This document shows positions 26,985 to 35,186 of a DNA stretch of 64,000 nt, in pieces. The position numbers and the translations under genes are program-made. The DNA is taken from positions 1-64,000 of the forward strand of contig NZ_JAQPOK010000084.1 in assembly GCF_030068445.1 (NCBI RefSeq), read 5' to 3'. The notes under the pieces are model-generated. The model worked only from the letters and a program-made list of their open reading frames with translations, had not been told where the DNA came from and made no database searches. This DNA is from Roseofilum halophilum BLCC-M91. Lineage in GTDB: Bacteria > Cyanobacteriota > Cyanobacteriia > Cyanobacteriales > Desertifilaceae. The number at the start of each line of letters is the position of its first letter. Position 1 is the stretch's first letter.

Positions 26985-27674
26985 TTAGGAACTCATGGCA
27001 GGCATGGGCTGGGGAAGATCCTTGGTACTGGCTAATACTTTATCAATTAACCCGTATTCTTGGGCTTCTTCGGGAGTGAGGTAGAACATGCGATCGGTAT
27101 CTTTGGAAATTTTTTCCACAGATTGGCCCGTATTCTGGGACAAGATCGAAAGCATGGTCTGTTTATTATCCAGCACTTCCTTCGCCCGGATTTGGATATC
27201 CGTCGCTTGTCCTTGTGTACCCGTGCGCGGTTGGTTAAGAATGATCGTTGCATGGCCAAGGCTGGCGCGACAGCCTTTGGTTCCAGCCGAAAGGATCATG
27301 GACGCGGTTCCCATGGCTTGACCAATGCAGATGGTATGCACGGGGGGTTTAATGTAACTGAGGGTATCGCAGATGGCGAAGGCCTCAGTTTCAAAGCCAA
27401 CAGCTTCTCCTCCGTACCAAGAGGTTCCGGTGGAGTTGATGTAGAAGTAGATGGGTTTTTCCGGACTTTCAAACTGGAGATACAACAGTTGAGCGACAAT
27501 CAGTTCGGTAACGTCAACACCGACTTGTTGTTTGACTTGATCGTCGGAAAATAGGGGCATCCCTAAATAGACGATGCGCTCCTTGAGGAGTAAGGAGGCA
27601 AGATCGGGGGGGGGAGTTCGATAATAGGCATCTCCGTAGTAGGGAGATTGTACGGCCTTAATCGGTGTATCCAT
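26985..27674 (-). CDS. clpR: ClpR, catalytically inactive ClpP-like subunit
   Basis: A 229-residue ClpP-fold protein that has lost the protease triad. The Ser position is replaced in [13 protein letters not shown], the His position reads [11 protein letters not shown] (Asn) and the Asp position reads [12 protein letters not shown] (Met). The fold and oligomer-forming sequence are otherwise retained, and there is an extra N-terminal segment ([15 protein letters not shown]). ClpR subunits form mixed rings with an active ClpP; the active partner is the next gene. The ATG start gives the normal family length. Confidence 0.93.
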   Translation of the reverse strand: MDTPIKAVQSPYYGDAYYRTPPPDLASLLLKERIVYLGMPLFSDDQVKQQVGVDVTELIVAQLLYLQFESPEKPIYFYINSTGTSWYGGEAVGFETEAFAICDTLSYIKPPVHTICIGQAMGTASMILSAGTKGCRASLGHATIILNQPRTGTQGQATDIQIRAKEVLDNKQTMLSILSQNTGQSVEKISKDTDRMFYLTPEEAQEYGLIDKVLASTKDLPQPMPAMSS

Positions 27675-27790
27675 AGACTAGGATTGCTATTGAATGGGTG
27701 TTTGCTAATGTTTCTTATGGTAGCGCGATCCGGCGCTGTGCGCTGGGAATGGGGGATGGGGGGACGATTTAGAGTTCAGGAAACCCATCT

Positions 27791-28471
27791 TCATCTACCC
27801 ATAATTTTTAATTGATACAAGTCTTCGGGGCGGTCAATGTCGGAGAGAATGGGTAAGAGAAAATAGGATAATTCTAGAGCATGGGCAATATTGAGAGTTT
27901 GGGAAAAAACTTCTGAGGTTCCCCAATCAATGTCTTGAAATAATTCAGGGATGGGGTGGGATAGACCAATTAAATAATAACCCCCATCGGCGGCTGGCCC
28001 GAGGACTAAATCGTGGGAGGCTAAAGCATGAAAAGCTTGAGCTAAAAGAGGTGGGGTGAGACTGGGGCAGTCGGTTCCAATCACCACGATGCGCTCTGTT
28101 CCTTGGGCAAACCCTCGATCGATGGCTCTGTAGAGCTTTTCCCCTAGATCTCCTTGTACCTGACTGCGATAAACTAGATCAGCACCTAACCAGGTCTGCA
28201 TGGCCTGAGCTGTTGAGCCTGTAAAATAAACCACAAGCTGTATGGCTTCTCTATGCCGATCTTGTAGCTGCCGTCCTTGGGCGATCGCCCATTCGGCCAG
28301 TTGACGGTGTAATTCAGTTGCTCCCTGAACCCCTAATGCAGGAATTAAGCGGGTTTTAGCCCTGCCCAATTCTGGATATCGAGTAAAAACTAGGAGTTGG
28401 CATGGGCTAGATAATTGGGAAGATAATTCAGGACAATCGCTCACACTTACCTTTGTTGTAATTGGGAACAT
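27791..28471 (-). CDS. TIGR04282-family glycosyltransferase (DUF2064)
   Basis: A 226-residue GT-A-like nucleotidyl/glycosyltransferase. The N-terminal segment LLVFTRYPELGRAKTRLIPALG and the central VIGTDCPSLTPPLLAQAF with GPAADGGYYLIGL are the family hallmarks; the latter hold the metal-binding Asp. The family is named for arsenosugar biosynthesis, but no other arsenosugar genes are adjacent. The ATG at 28471 overlaps the divergent pgl start within one CATG. An in-frame GTG nine codons downstream (28444) is an alternative start. Function in this organism is uncertain. Confidence 0.8.
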   Translation of the reverse strand: MFPITTKVSVSDCPELSSQLSSPCQLLVFTRYPELGRAKTRLIPALGVQGATELHRQLAEWAIAQGRQLQDRHREAIQLVVYFTGSTAQAMQTWLGADLVYRSQVQGDLGEKLYRAIDRGFAQGTERIVVIGTDCPSLTPPLLAQAFHALASHDLVLGPAADGGYYLIGLSHPIPELFQDIDWGTSEVFSQTLNIAHALELSYFLLPILSDIDRPEDLYQLKIMGR

Positions 28472-29195
28472 GACTAGAATCGTAGAAGTTTTACCAGATA
28501 AAGGCGCTCTTGTCAGCCGCGCCCTTTCTTTAGTCAAAGAAAAAATTGAAACGGCGATCGCCGACTGCCAAGGCTACTGTACCATTGCCCTAGCTGGAGG
28601 CAGCACCCCCAAACCCCTCTACGAGTTCTTGAGCCAAGAAAATCTCCCTTGGGACAAAATTCATGTGTTCTGGGGAGACGAGCGCTACGTTCGGTCTAAT
28701 CATCCCGATAGTAACGAAAATATGGCTCGCCAAGCCTGGCTCGATCGGGTTCCTATCCCTCCAGATCATATCCATCCCATGCCCACCGGAGCGCAAGACC
28801 CCCAACAGGATGCCCAAACCCACGAGACTCAATTACGGCAGTTTTTTGGCAGCTCCTCTGGAGATTTTCCCACGTTCGATATTATTTTGTTAGGGATGGG
28901 CGATGATGGCCATACCGCGTCCTTGTTTCCCCATACTGAAGCCTTGGCAGTCGGCGATCGCCTAGTAACTGTCGGCAATAAAGATGGCCAACCCCGTCTC
29001 ACCTTTACGGTTCCCCTGATTAATCACGCTCGTTGTGCCATCTTTCTCGTCGCGGGAGCCAATAAAATCAATGCTTTAACCCAAGTCTTTGCTCCAGAAG
29101 GAGATAGCAAAGCATATCCCTCTCGTTTAATTGCTCCTCAAGGAGAGCTTTGGTGGCTCTTAGATGAAGCAGCAGGGGGATCGCTTAAAAGTTAG
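28470..29195 (+). CDS. pgl: 6-phosphogluconolactonase
   Basis: Hydrolyses 6-phosphoglucono-lactone to 6-phosphogluconate in the oxidative pentose phosphate pathway, cytosolic. Conserved regions of the sugar isomerase-related fold are present: TIALAGGSTPKPLYEFL, WDKIHVFWGDERYV, SNENMARQAWL and DIILLGMGDDGHTASLFP. Length 241 is normal. The ATG overlaps the divergent gene's start codon, so its promoter must lie inside that gene or transcription begins at a nearby leader. Downstream are three FHA genes on the same strand. Confidence 0.95.
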   Translation: MTRIVEVLPDKGALVSRALSLVKEKIETAIADCQGYCTIALAGGSTPKPLYEFLSQENLPWDKIHVFWGDERYVRSNHPDSNENMARQAWLDRVPIPPDHIHPMPTGAQDPQQDAQTHETQLRQFFGSSSGDFPTFDIILLGMGDDGHTASLFPHTEALAVGDRLVTVGNKDGQPRLTFTVPLINHARCAIFLVAGANKINALTQVFAPEGDSKAYPSRLIAPQGELWWLLDEAAGGSLKS

Positions 29196-29250
29196 GTCTA
29201 ATTCCATCTTTCCCCTATTGCCTTTTGCCTCTTGCCTTCCCATTTGTCCT

Positions 29251-29931
29251 ATGATTGTTTGTCCCAATTGTACTCACCAAAATCCTGACGGCGCTCAAGT
29301 TTGCGAAGCCTGTTATACTGACCTCCCTGCTCTGACCACCTGTTTCAACTGTGGAGCTACAGTCCAACAAGATGCCACCTTTTGTGGGCAGTGTGGAACC
29401 CCCTTAAACCCTGCGCCTCCCGATCCAGATGCTTCTGAAGAAGAAGAATCTGTAGAAATTCCTGTCTTAGTCGAACCCGATCCCCTAGTGATTCCTGAGC
29501 CAATAACCCGTTCTAGCTCAGAATCATCAGAATCATCAGAAATAGAATCTGAAGCCTCAGAAGTCTCAACTCCATCGTCAGTCAATCGCTCAACCGAACT
29601 GCAATCACTAAGCGCTTCCCTGGTGCATGTTTCTACTGGTCGGAGCTTCGAGTTATCTACCCATCTTCCGGTGCTAAACATCGGCAAACCCAACGATAGC
29701 CTGCCCCCAGAAATAGACGTTTCTGGATTTGCCCATTCGGATGTGGTCTCACGGGTTCATGCTGCCATTCGTATCGAAGAGGGTCAGTATTATATAGAAG
29801 ATCTGGGGAGTTCTAATGGAACCTATATTAATCACCTCCCCTTGAGTCCAGGCGATCGCCATCAATTACAAGCGGGCGATCGCATTACATTAGGTAAAAA
29901 TGATCTGGTAACTTTTTTATTCCAAACCTGA
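29251..29931 (+). CDS. Double zinc-ribbon plus FHA domain protein
   Basis: A 226-residue protein. The N-terminus has two CxxC zinc-ribbon modules (VCPNCTHQNPDGAQVCEAC and TCFNCGATVQQ...FCGQCG) at residues 3-50. An acidic, Ser/Glu-rich linker follows at about 60-115. The C-terminal forkhead-associated domain is at about 130-226, with SRVHAAI and EDLGSSNGTYINH. FHA domains bind phosphothreonine, so it likely reads Ser/Thr-kinase signals. The start is chosen at MIVCPNC; the longer frame overlaps pgl. It is the first of three FHA genes in a row. Confidence 0.88.
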   Translation: MIVCPNCTHQNPDGAQVCEACYTDLPALTTCFNCGATVQQDATFCGQCGTPLNPAPPDPDASEEEESVEIPVLVEPDPLVIPEPITRSSSESSESSEIESEASEVSTPSSVNRSTELQSLSASLVHVSTGRSFELSTHLPVLNIGKPNDSLPPEIDVSGFAHSDVVSRVHAAIRIEEGQYYIEDLGSSNGTYINHLPLSPGDRHQLQAGDRITLGKNDLVTFLFQT

Positions 29932-30007
29932 CGATCTCTAGATTCTCCCTGAACTAGAAAGTCCAAACAATTCTTCCCTTATTCTTCGTTATTTCTGTGT
30001 TATTAAT

Positions 30008-30415
30008 GTGATCGCCCTAACCTTATTACATCCTCTTAAAGATACCCCCATTCAGCATTGGGAATTCCAACAAGAATCCGTCGTGCGGATCGGACGTTCT
30101 ACGGATAATCATGTCGTTCTCTATAGTGCCGTGGTTTCCCGTCACCATGTGGAACTCCGTCTAGGAGAAGAGTCTTGGGATGTGGTGAACCTGGGAACCA
30201 ATGGCACTTATTTGGAGGGTCAGCGAATTGAGCAAATGCCGATTACTGGCGAAGTCGTGATCCGACTCGCTCGCTCTGGCCCAAAGATTCAGATTAAAAC
30301 CGATTTTGAAGCGGATCAATCCCTTCCTTCCTCTGGAGAACCCACATCCAGGAATAAACCCCAGATTCCGGTTAAGCCGATTAATAGCAAAGTCATCACG
30401 GCGATCGATCCCTAG
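30008..30415 (+). CDS. FHA domain protein
   Basis: A 135-residue protein that starts at GTG (30008). It is almost entirely one FHA domain: RIGRSTDNHVVLYS with SRHHVELR and LGTNGTYLEG (phosphothreonine-binding Arg, Ser and Asn conserved). The C-terminal 30 residues are polar and probably disordered. It is the second of the FHA trio. It is closely related to the third (shared YSxVVSRHHxEL pattern), suggesting local duplication. No kinase or phosphatase gene is adjacent in the window. Confidence 0.88.
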   Translation: MIALTLLHPLKDTPIQHWEFQQESVVRIGRSTDNHVVLYSAVVSRHHVELRLGEESWDVVNLGTNGTYLEGQRIEQMPITGEVVIRLARSGPKIQIKTDFEADQSLPSSGEPTSRNKPQIPVKPINSKVITAIDP

Positions 30416-30661
30416 GGATTGGGTTCTATCGAGATTTAAAATCCATGAAAAGCGAGACTTTTAGGGGAAAAAGTTTAAGATTCTACTTAATTACTGATTA
30501 CTGATTACCAGAGAAAAACTCTATATTTATTTTTTGAAGAAATAGAAGTTGGTCGCCTGAATCAGGTGAGTCGAGTTATAATAATTATTTTAATGAGTTC
30601 CCGTATTTTGCCTATTGTTGACTATAGTTTTGCTTAATTTAAACTACGTCAGGATAATTTT

Positions 30662-31093
30662 ATGCCAGCGATTACGATATCTTTGATGCATCCGACTCAA
30701 CCAATAGCTATGCATAGTTGGACGTTTGAGCCGGATCGAGATGAACCCATTCGTATTGGTCGTTCTCACGATAATGACATTGTAGTTTATAGTTCCGTGG
30801 TCTCCCGCCATCACGCGGAGCTATGGCCAAGTGAAGAGGGTTGGAATCTTAAGGGATTTGGTGCAAACGGGACATTTGCGAATCAACAGTTGGTCACAGA
30901 GGATATTGTAAAGGATGAAACGATCGTCCGTCTGGGAAATTCTGGCCCCAGATTGCGAATTCGTTTAGGGGTTAGCGATCCGAAGGCGAAACTGGTGAGA
31001 AAAGGCGATCCTAAACCCCAAAGGGAAGCGAGTGAAGCCCAAAAACATAGTACGTTTATCAATGGCCCTCAAGCCCAATCAAATGATTATTGA
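30662..31093 (+). CDS. FHA domain protein
   Basis: A 143-residue single-FHA protein: IRIGRSHDNDIVVYSSVVSRHHAEL is followed by GFGANGTFAN. The usual Gly-Ser/Thr-Asn-Gly loop reads GANG, as in the preceding gene's GTNG. The C-terminal tail is Lys/Gln-rich. It is paralogous to the preceding gene, separated by 246 nt containing short ACTGATTACTGATTAC repeats. Its last 15 nt overlap the convergent pgeF gene. Confidence 0.87.
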   Translation: MPAITISLMHPTQPIAMHSWTFEPDRDEPIRIGRSHDNDIVVYSSVVSRHHAELWPSEEGWNLKGFGANGTFANQQLVTEDIVKDETIVRLGNSGPRLRIRLGVSDPKAKLVRKGDPKPQREASEAQKHSTFINGPQAQSNDY

Positions 31094-31852
31094 ATTCACG
31101 ATTCCTGACCACTGGACAGATTTGAGTCGATCGCGGCGATAAGAAAAGAAGAGATCCGGGTTTTGATAGGTACAATAGGGGGCGATCGCCACTTGCTCTA
31201 CGCTAATTCCCAATTGTTGCAGTTGCCTGAGATTCACCTGACGCACATCTAAGCGGATGCGCTCCGGTTCGGAATCGGGCAAAAAGACCGGATTTTCTCC
31301 CACGGATAAACGCTCCATCCAATCTGGGGGAGTCTTGCCCTGGATCAGGGTTTTCCCCACCTGTTGAGCTACATCTAATGCTACCTGATACTGCGATCCG
31401 GCGATCGCCGGCCCAAGAGCAATCCGCAGATCTTCGAGTCGAGTACCTAAGCCTTGGAAACGGGCGATCGCCTCTGGTACAATCTCTGCTGCGGTTCCTC
31501 GCCAACCCGCATGGAGCGCTGCCACTCGACCGGTTGCCAAATCTCCCATTAACACCGGCACACAATCAGCCGAACACACCCAAACTGCATCATGGGCCTT
31601 TTCCGATATCAGGCCATCGGCTTCTGGACGCTCAACCCCCAACCCTTCTATTTCTAAAGGGGTCAAAACCCGTTGACCATGAACTTGCTTCACCCGATAC
31701 ACCTGGGCCTGCTCGTCCAAAAGAAGCGCTAAAGATTCAGGCGTTTGGGGCGCAAACTGGCGGGTAAAAAAACCATGGTTCCAAGGATCGAGTAAGCTAC
31801 AGGTCAAATAAGTTAATCCCTGAGCCGTCTGCCAATGCCAAAGTGAACTCAT
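31079..31852 (-). CDS. pgeF: Peptidoglycan editing factor / laccase-domain protein
   Basis: A 257-residue protein of the YfiH/PgeF family (multicopper polyphenol oxidoreductase laccase fold, Pfam DUF152). Conserved parts: RVKQVHGQRV, DGLIS, CVSADCVPVLM-type (here VCSADCVPVLM), AALHAGWRGTAAEIV with the Cys/His metal site, and the C-terminal SYRRD. PgeF edits peptidoglycan precursors in E. coli; some members act on purines. The chosen ATG is at 31852; a TTG one codon upstream exists. Immediately upstream lies a hairpin leader element shared with the gene at 38430-39563. Confidence 0.88.
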   Translation of the reverse strand: MSSLWHWQTAQGLTYLTCSLLDPWNHGFFTRQFAPQTPESLALLLDEQAQVYRVKQVHGQRVLTPLEIEGLGVERPEADGLISEKAHDAVWVCSADCVPVLMGDLATGRVAALHAGWRGTAAEIVPEAIARFQGLGTRLEDLRIALGPAIAGSQYQVALDVAQQVGKTLIQGKTPPDWMERLSVGENPVFLPDSEPERIRLDVRQVNLRQLQQLGISVEQVAIAPYCTYQNPDLFFSYRRDRLKSVQWSGIVNSIII

Positions 31853-31855
31853 CAA

Positions 31856-31917
31856 AAATTTTGGGTCTGAAACCCCGTCTTTTGAGGACGGCTTTACGAT
31901 CCTATTTTACCACAATC
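31856..31917 (-). promoter_or_regulatory. Hairpin element fused to the pgeF start
   Basis: On the minus strand the order is TGGTAAAATAGGATCGTAA, then AAGCCGTCCTCAAAAGACGG, then GGTTTCAGACCCAAAATTTT and TGATG, where ATG is the start of pgeF. The stem CCGTC/GACGG sits about 25 nt before the start codon. The same arrangement precedes the gene at 38430-39563. It looks like a dispersed palindromic element, possibly a leftover IS200/IS605-type end, that now forms the 5' leader. Confidence 0.5.
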
Positions 31918-31951
31918 ACAAACTCTATGCTATTATCAAAACCTGTCGATG

Positions 31952-32353
31952 TTATGAATCATTAGTGTTAACTCGCTCAATATCAGTTTGGATAAAATCA
32001 TTCCCTTTGAAAAGTAAAGGTTGATTCATTGCCTTTGCTAACCCATAAGAAAAGCAGTCTCCCATATTCAATTTTGCTGGGTGACGACCTTTGCCAAATT
32101 TTAAGAAAGCTTCAGCCGCTAACCTAGCTTGCTCTGGAGTAAATGGTACGACAGTAATTGATAATTCTTGGAGTAATTGTTCCAAATATTCTAGACCTTC
32201 TTCACCATATCGCGTTCCTAAAACAATTGAGAGTTCAACATATCCTGGAGCAGAAAGCAGACAAGTTTCATTCATCTCCATCAGGTCAAGGAAGATGGGT
32301 TCCTCTGGTTCGGCATACATAATGGCTAGGATAGCGGAAGGATCGATGACCAC
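31952..32353 (-). CDS. vapC: VapC-like PIN-domain toxin
   Basis: A 133-residue PIN-domain ribonuclease from the GTG at 32353, which overlaps the antitoxin stop (TAGTG). The acidic catalytic residues are seen in VVIDPSAILAIMYAEPE, APGYVELSIVL and LNMGDCFSYGLAKA, with a final FKGNDF segment. The overlap favours this GTG over an ATG 18 nt upstream. It partners with the upstream antitoxin gene in a type II toxin-antitoxin module. The AT-rich sequence compared with neighbours suggests acquisition. Confidence 0.9.
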   Translation of the reverse strand: MVIDPSAILAIMYAEPEEPIFLDLMEMNETCLLSAPGYVELSIVLGTRYGEEGLEYLEQLLQELSITVVPFTPEQARLAAEAFLKFGKGRHPAKLNMGDCFSYGLAKAMNQPLLFKGNDFIQTDIERVNTNDS

Positions 32354-32610
32354 TAATCTAGCCCTCCCCATTGATTGTAGCCAATAATTTCCTCCGCCGA
32401 TCGCCGATCGCGAATAGGTAAATTTCTCATGCGATCGCAAATTTCATGTACGGCGGCCACATTAATTTTCCGCTTCTCTGGTTCTGAATTCTGAGGCATT
32501 TCTTGTAATAATTCCACTAACCATTTCAGTAAGTCCCAACGCTCCCCAACTTGCAGATGCTGGATCTGCTGCTTGAGTTCTACTAAGGTATAGTCAAGGT
32601 TGCCTGCCAT
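32353..32610 (-). CDS. vapB: VapB-like antitoxin
   Basis: An 85-residue protein partner of the PIN toxin. The N-terminal half is helical (YTLVELKQQIQHLQVGERWDLLKWLVELLQEM). The C-terminus has LPIRDRRSAEEIIGYNQWGG, a pattern typical of cyanobacterial VapB-like antitoxins (RSAxEIIGY). The short HTH/AbrB-like DNA-binding region is not obvious. It precedes the toxin with a 1-nt overlap. The upstream gap to birA (63 nt, divergent) should contain the module's autoregulated promoter. Confidence 0.82.
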   Translation of the reverse strand: MAGNLDYTLVELKQQIQHLQVGERWDLLKWLVELLQEMPQNSEPEKRKINVAAVHEICDRMRNLPIRDRRSAEEIIGYNQWGGLD

Positions 32611-32673
32611 TAGCTCCCCTCAGTTAGTTCTGCGATCTTAATTATATGGGAATCCGATGCCAGTAAGAATAAT

Positions 32674-33465
32674 ATGAACCTGAATCAAGAACGAATTGGC
32701 CAAACCTGGGAAACAATCAGCAGCCAATTCAATCTAGAACCCCTTCCCCTACCCCCAATTCACGGGTTTGAAACCCTGGAATCGACCAATCAAACTCTGT
32801 GGAAACTACTGAGGGAGGGGGCCCCACCGGGTACAGTGGTAATTGCCCGTCGGCAAACGGCTGGCCGAGGACAATGGGGGCGATCGTGGTCTTCTGCGGA
32901 TGGGGGTCTATATCTCTCTTGGGCGATCGCCCCTAACCTGGCTACAGAGAAAGCCTTATTACTCACCATCAGTAGCGCTTGGGGAATAGCCACTATCTTG
33001 CGCCAATATCAAAACCTGCCGATCCAAATCAAATGGCCCAACGACTTAATTCTTAATCAAAGAAAAGTGGGCGGTATTCTCACCGAAACTCGCGTGCATC
33101 AAAACCAAATTCACCAGGCCGTCATTGGGGTAGGAATCAATTGGGAAAACCGGGTTCCCGAACCGGGAATCAGCCTCAAAGACGCATTCACAGAGCGATC
33201 GCTTGCCAACCCTCTCACTTGCCTAGAAGACCTTTTAGCCCTAACCTTAAGGGGTTTGATCTCCGGATACAAGGCGATCGAGCAGAAAAAAGGAGCAACC
33301 CTAATCTCTGCCTACAATCAACTGCTGATCCATCGGGGCCAGGCGATCGCTATCCAAGGCCAACAGGGCAAGATTAGAGGCATTACTCATACGGGTCAGC
33401 TCTGTATTGACTTTAACTCCTCCCAAAAGCTCCTCAAACCTGGTGAAATTCAATTAGGCTATTAG
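32674..33465 (+). CDS. birA: Biotin--[acetyl-CoA-carboxylase] ligase
   Basis: Attaches biotin to the carboxyl carrier protein of acetyl-CoA carboxylase. The biotin/ATP-binding loop AGRGQWGRSWSSADGGLYLS is present, with IKWPNDLILNQRKVGGILTE and VIGVGINWEN. It lacks an N-terminal DNA-binding domain, so it is a monofunctional ligase and not a repressor. Length 263 is normal for this class. It is divergent from the vapBC module. Confidence 0.93.
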   Translation: MNLNQERIGQTWETISSQFNLEPLPLPPIHGFETLESTNQTLWKLLREGAPPGTVVIARRQTAGRGQWGRSWSSADGGLYLSWAIAPNLATEKALLLTISSAWGIATILRQYQNLPIQIKWPNDLILNQRKVGGILTETRVHQNQIHQAVIGVGINWENRVPEPGISLKDAFTERSLANPLTCLEDLLALTLRGLISGYKAIEQKKGATLISAYNQLLIHRGQAIAIQGQQGKIRGITHTGQLCIDFNSSQKLLKPGEIQLGY

Positions 33466-33543
33466 AATGCCTACAGAAGTTAAGAAATATATGATAAAAC
33501 TTGTCAGAGACCCAATAATGGGATAAAGATCCAACCCCTAATC

Positions 33544-35046
33544 GTGAAAACACTTAACCGAGAACGAATCCAGATGAGTACGGATAAGACAACACAAACC
33601 CCCAATCCCAACCCAAATCACCAATACACTCGCACTTTGTTTTGCCTCACCTGTCACCGTTCCCTGCTCATGCAAGGACTCGGTTGGTTAGGGGCCCTGG
33701 GTTTACTCAGTGGCAGCATGGTTTGGACTCCCAACCAAGGCGCTGCCTACGAACAAGACTCCATTGACCCGGTTGCCTATGATGCGGTTCCTGAAGCCGA
33801 ATGGACGGAACCGGCTTATGAACCTAGTTATGAGCCGCAATGGACTCCCGAACCGGCTGCCTATGAACCCAGCTATGAGCCGCAATGGACTCCCGAACCG
33901 GAACCGGCGGCCTATGAACCCAGCTATGAGCCGCAATGGACTCCCGAACCAGCCGCCTATGAACCAGAATGGACTCCCGAACCAGCCGCCTATGAACCAG
34001 AATGGACTCCCGAACCGGCAGCCTATGAACCAGAACCGATTGATGATAGCTCTGTACCGGTGGTGGTAGAAACCCGTGAAGAGGCTCCCCTTTCCTATTC
34101 GGCTGCGGACTTGATGCCGGAAAATACAACAACAGCTCAAGACAATACGGCTCAAGAAAGTGCCTATATTGATACGTCTGACGATTTTGATACAGGGGCA
34201 ACAGGGGCAACGGCTGTGTATGAGGAACCCACGGAAGTGGTGGTTTATGAACCCTCTGCTCCTGCGGCTCCTGCACCGGAACCGGTGAATCAGACTGCGG
34301 CTGCTCCGGCTCCTAGCGCCCCATCGGAGCCGATCCCTGCTTGGTCTCCAGATACTTATCAGCCTGCTCCTTCTGGTGGAAACACCCATCAAGAGTATGC
34401 TCCGGCTCCGGCTCCGGCTCCTGTGGTTGGGGGAACGACGGCGAGCGGTCGGTCTTATTTCAATACCCAGAAACCTACGGGTCTGCCGGGTAATGGTAAT
34501 GTGAGCTTGTTGTATCCTCTGGCAATTCCGGCTCAAATTACCTCCCATTTTGGTTGGAGATTGCATCCGATTCATGGAGATTGGAGATTACATAGCGGTA
34601 CGGATATGGCGGCGGCTACAGGAACCCATGTGTTGGCGGCTTTGGCTGGACGGGTGGCGATCGCCAATTTCCTAGGCGGATACGGCTTAACTGTGGTTCT
34701 CGAACATAGCAATGGAAGCCAAGAAACGCTCTACGCTCACTTGTCCGAAGTGTTTGTAGAACCGGGTGAAGAAGTGGAACAGGGTACAGTGATTGGTAGT
34801 GTGGGCAGTACCGGCCATTCTACGGGGCCCCATTTGCATTTTGAGCTACGAGAAAACACGGAAGACGGATGGGTAGCCGTGGACGCTGGGGCCCAGTTGG
34901 AATATGCCTTAGCTCGGTTGATCCAGTCTTGGGAAACGGCCTCGGCAACTCCCTATACTGGGGGCAATGCTAAGGAGTTGGAAGTTTTACCCGCTCCGGA
35001 TCTGGCAGTTGAAGAGTTGCCCTATGTGAAGATTCGCCCGATGTAG
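33544..35046 (+). CDS. M23 peptidase with proline-rich repeat linker
   Basis: A 500-residue exported LytM/M23 peptidase or amidase regulator. An internal hydrophobic segment (LLMQGLGWLGALGLLSG, residues about 40-60) is the signal anchor. Residues about 75-170 are tandem Tyr/Pro/Glu repeats of the type AAYEPSYEPQWTPEP and AAYEPEWTPEP, forming a long acidic linker. The M23 domain is at residues about 325-445 with HPIHGDWRLHSGTD (first zinc His and Asp) and TGPHLHFEL (HxH motif). All metal ligands are present, so it may hydrolyse peptidoglycan cross-bridges. The start is GTG at 33544 or ATG at 33574; neither has a strong ribosome-binding site. Confidence 0.85.
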   Translation: MKTLNRERIQMSTDKTTQTPNPNPNHQYTRTLFCLTCHRSLLMQGLGWLGALGLLSGSMVWTPNQGAAYEQDSIDPVAYDAVPEAEWTEPAYEPSYEPQWTPEPAAYEPSYEPQWTPEPEPAAYEPSYEPQWTPEPAAYEPEWTPEPAAYEPEWTPEPAAYEPEPIDDSSVPVVVETREEAPLSYSAADLMPENTTTAQDNTAQESAYIDTSDDFDTGATGATAVYEEPTEVVVYEPSAPAAPAPEPVNQTAAAPAPSAPSEPIPAWSPDTYQPAPSGGNTHQEYAPAPAPAPVVGGTTASGRSYFNTQKPTGLPGNGNVSLLYPLAIPAQITSHFGWRLHPIHGDWRLHSGTDMAAATGTHVLAALAGRVAIANFLGGYGLTVVLEHSNGSQETLYAHLSEVFVEPGEEVEQGTVIGSVGSTGHSTGPHLHFELRENTEDGWVAVDAGAQLEYALARLIQSWETASATPYTGGNAKELEVLPAPDLAVEELPYVKIRPM

Positions 35047-35052
35047 GAGAAA

Positions 35053-35150
35053 CGGGGACGCTTCGGACATGGAGACGCTTCGGACACGGGGACACGGGGA
35101 CGCGGGGACGCGGGGACACGGGGACGCGGGGACGCGGGGACACGGAGACA
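35053..35150. repeat. GGGGACGC / GGGGACAC tandem repeats
   Basis: About a dozen degenerate 8-nt units (CGGGGACA, CGGGGACG, and CTTCGGACATGGAGACG-type variants) directly after the M23 gene stop. A related run (CACGGTGACACGGTGACGCG) follows the bifunctional nuclease gene at 36621-36655. Intergenic variable repeat of unknown function. Confidence 0.75.
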
Positions 35151-35186
35151 TTACTTTCCTCTTGCCTCTTGCCTTTTGCCTATTCC

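Noticed and set aside
27060-27554. 164-codon plus-strand ORF opposite clpR
   Set aside because: Low-quality sequence with no motif, fully inside the well-supported clpR gene.
33703-34575. 290-codon ORF on the minus strand opposite the M23 peptidase gene
   Set aside because: It is an Arg/Ser/Phe-rich shadow of the proline-rich repeats with no recognisable domain; the plus-strand gene has a signal anchor and a complete M23 domain.
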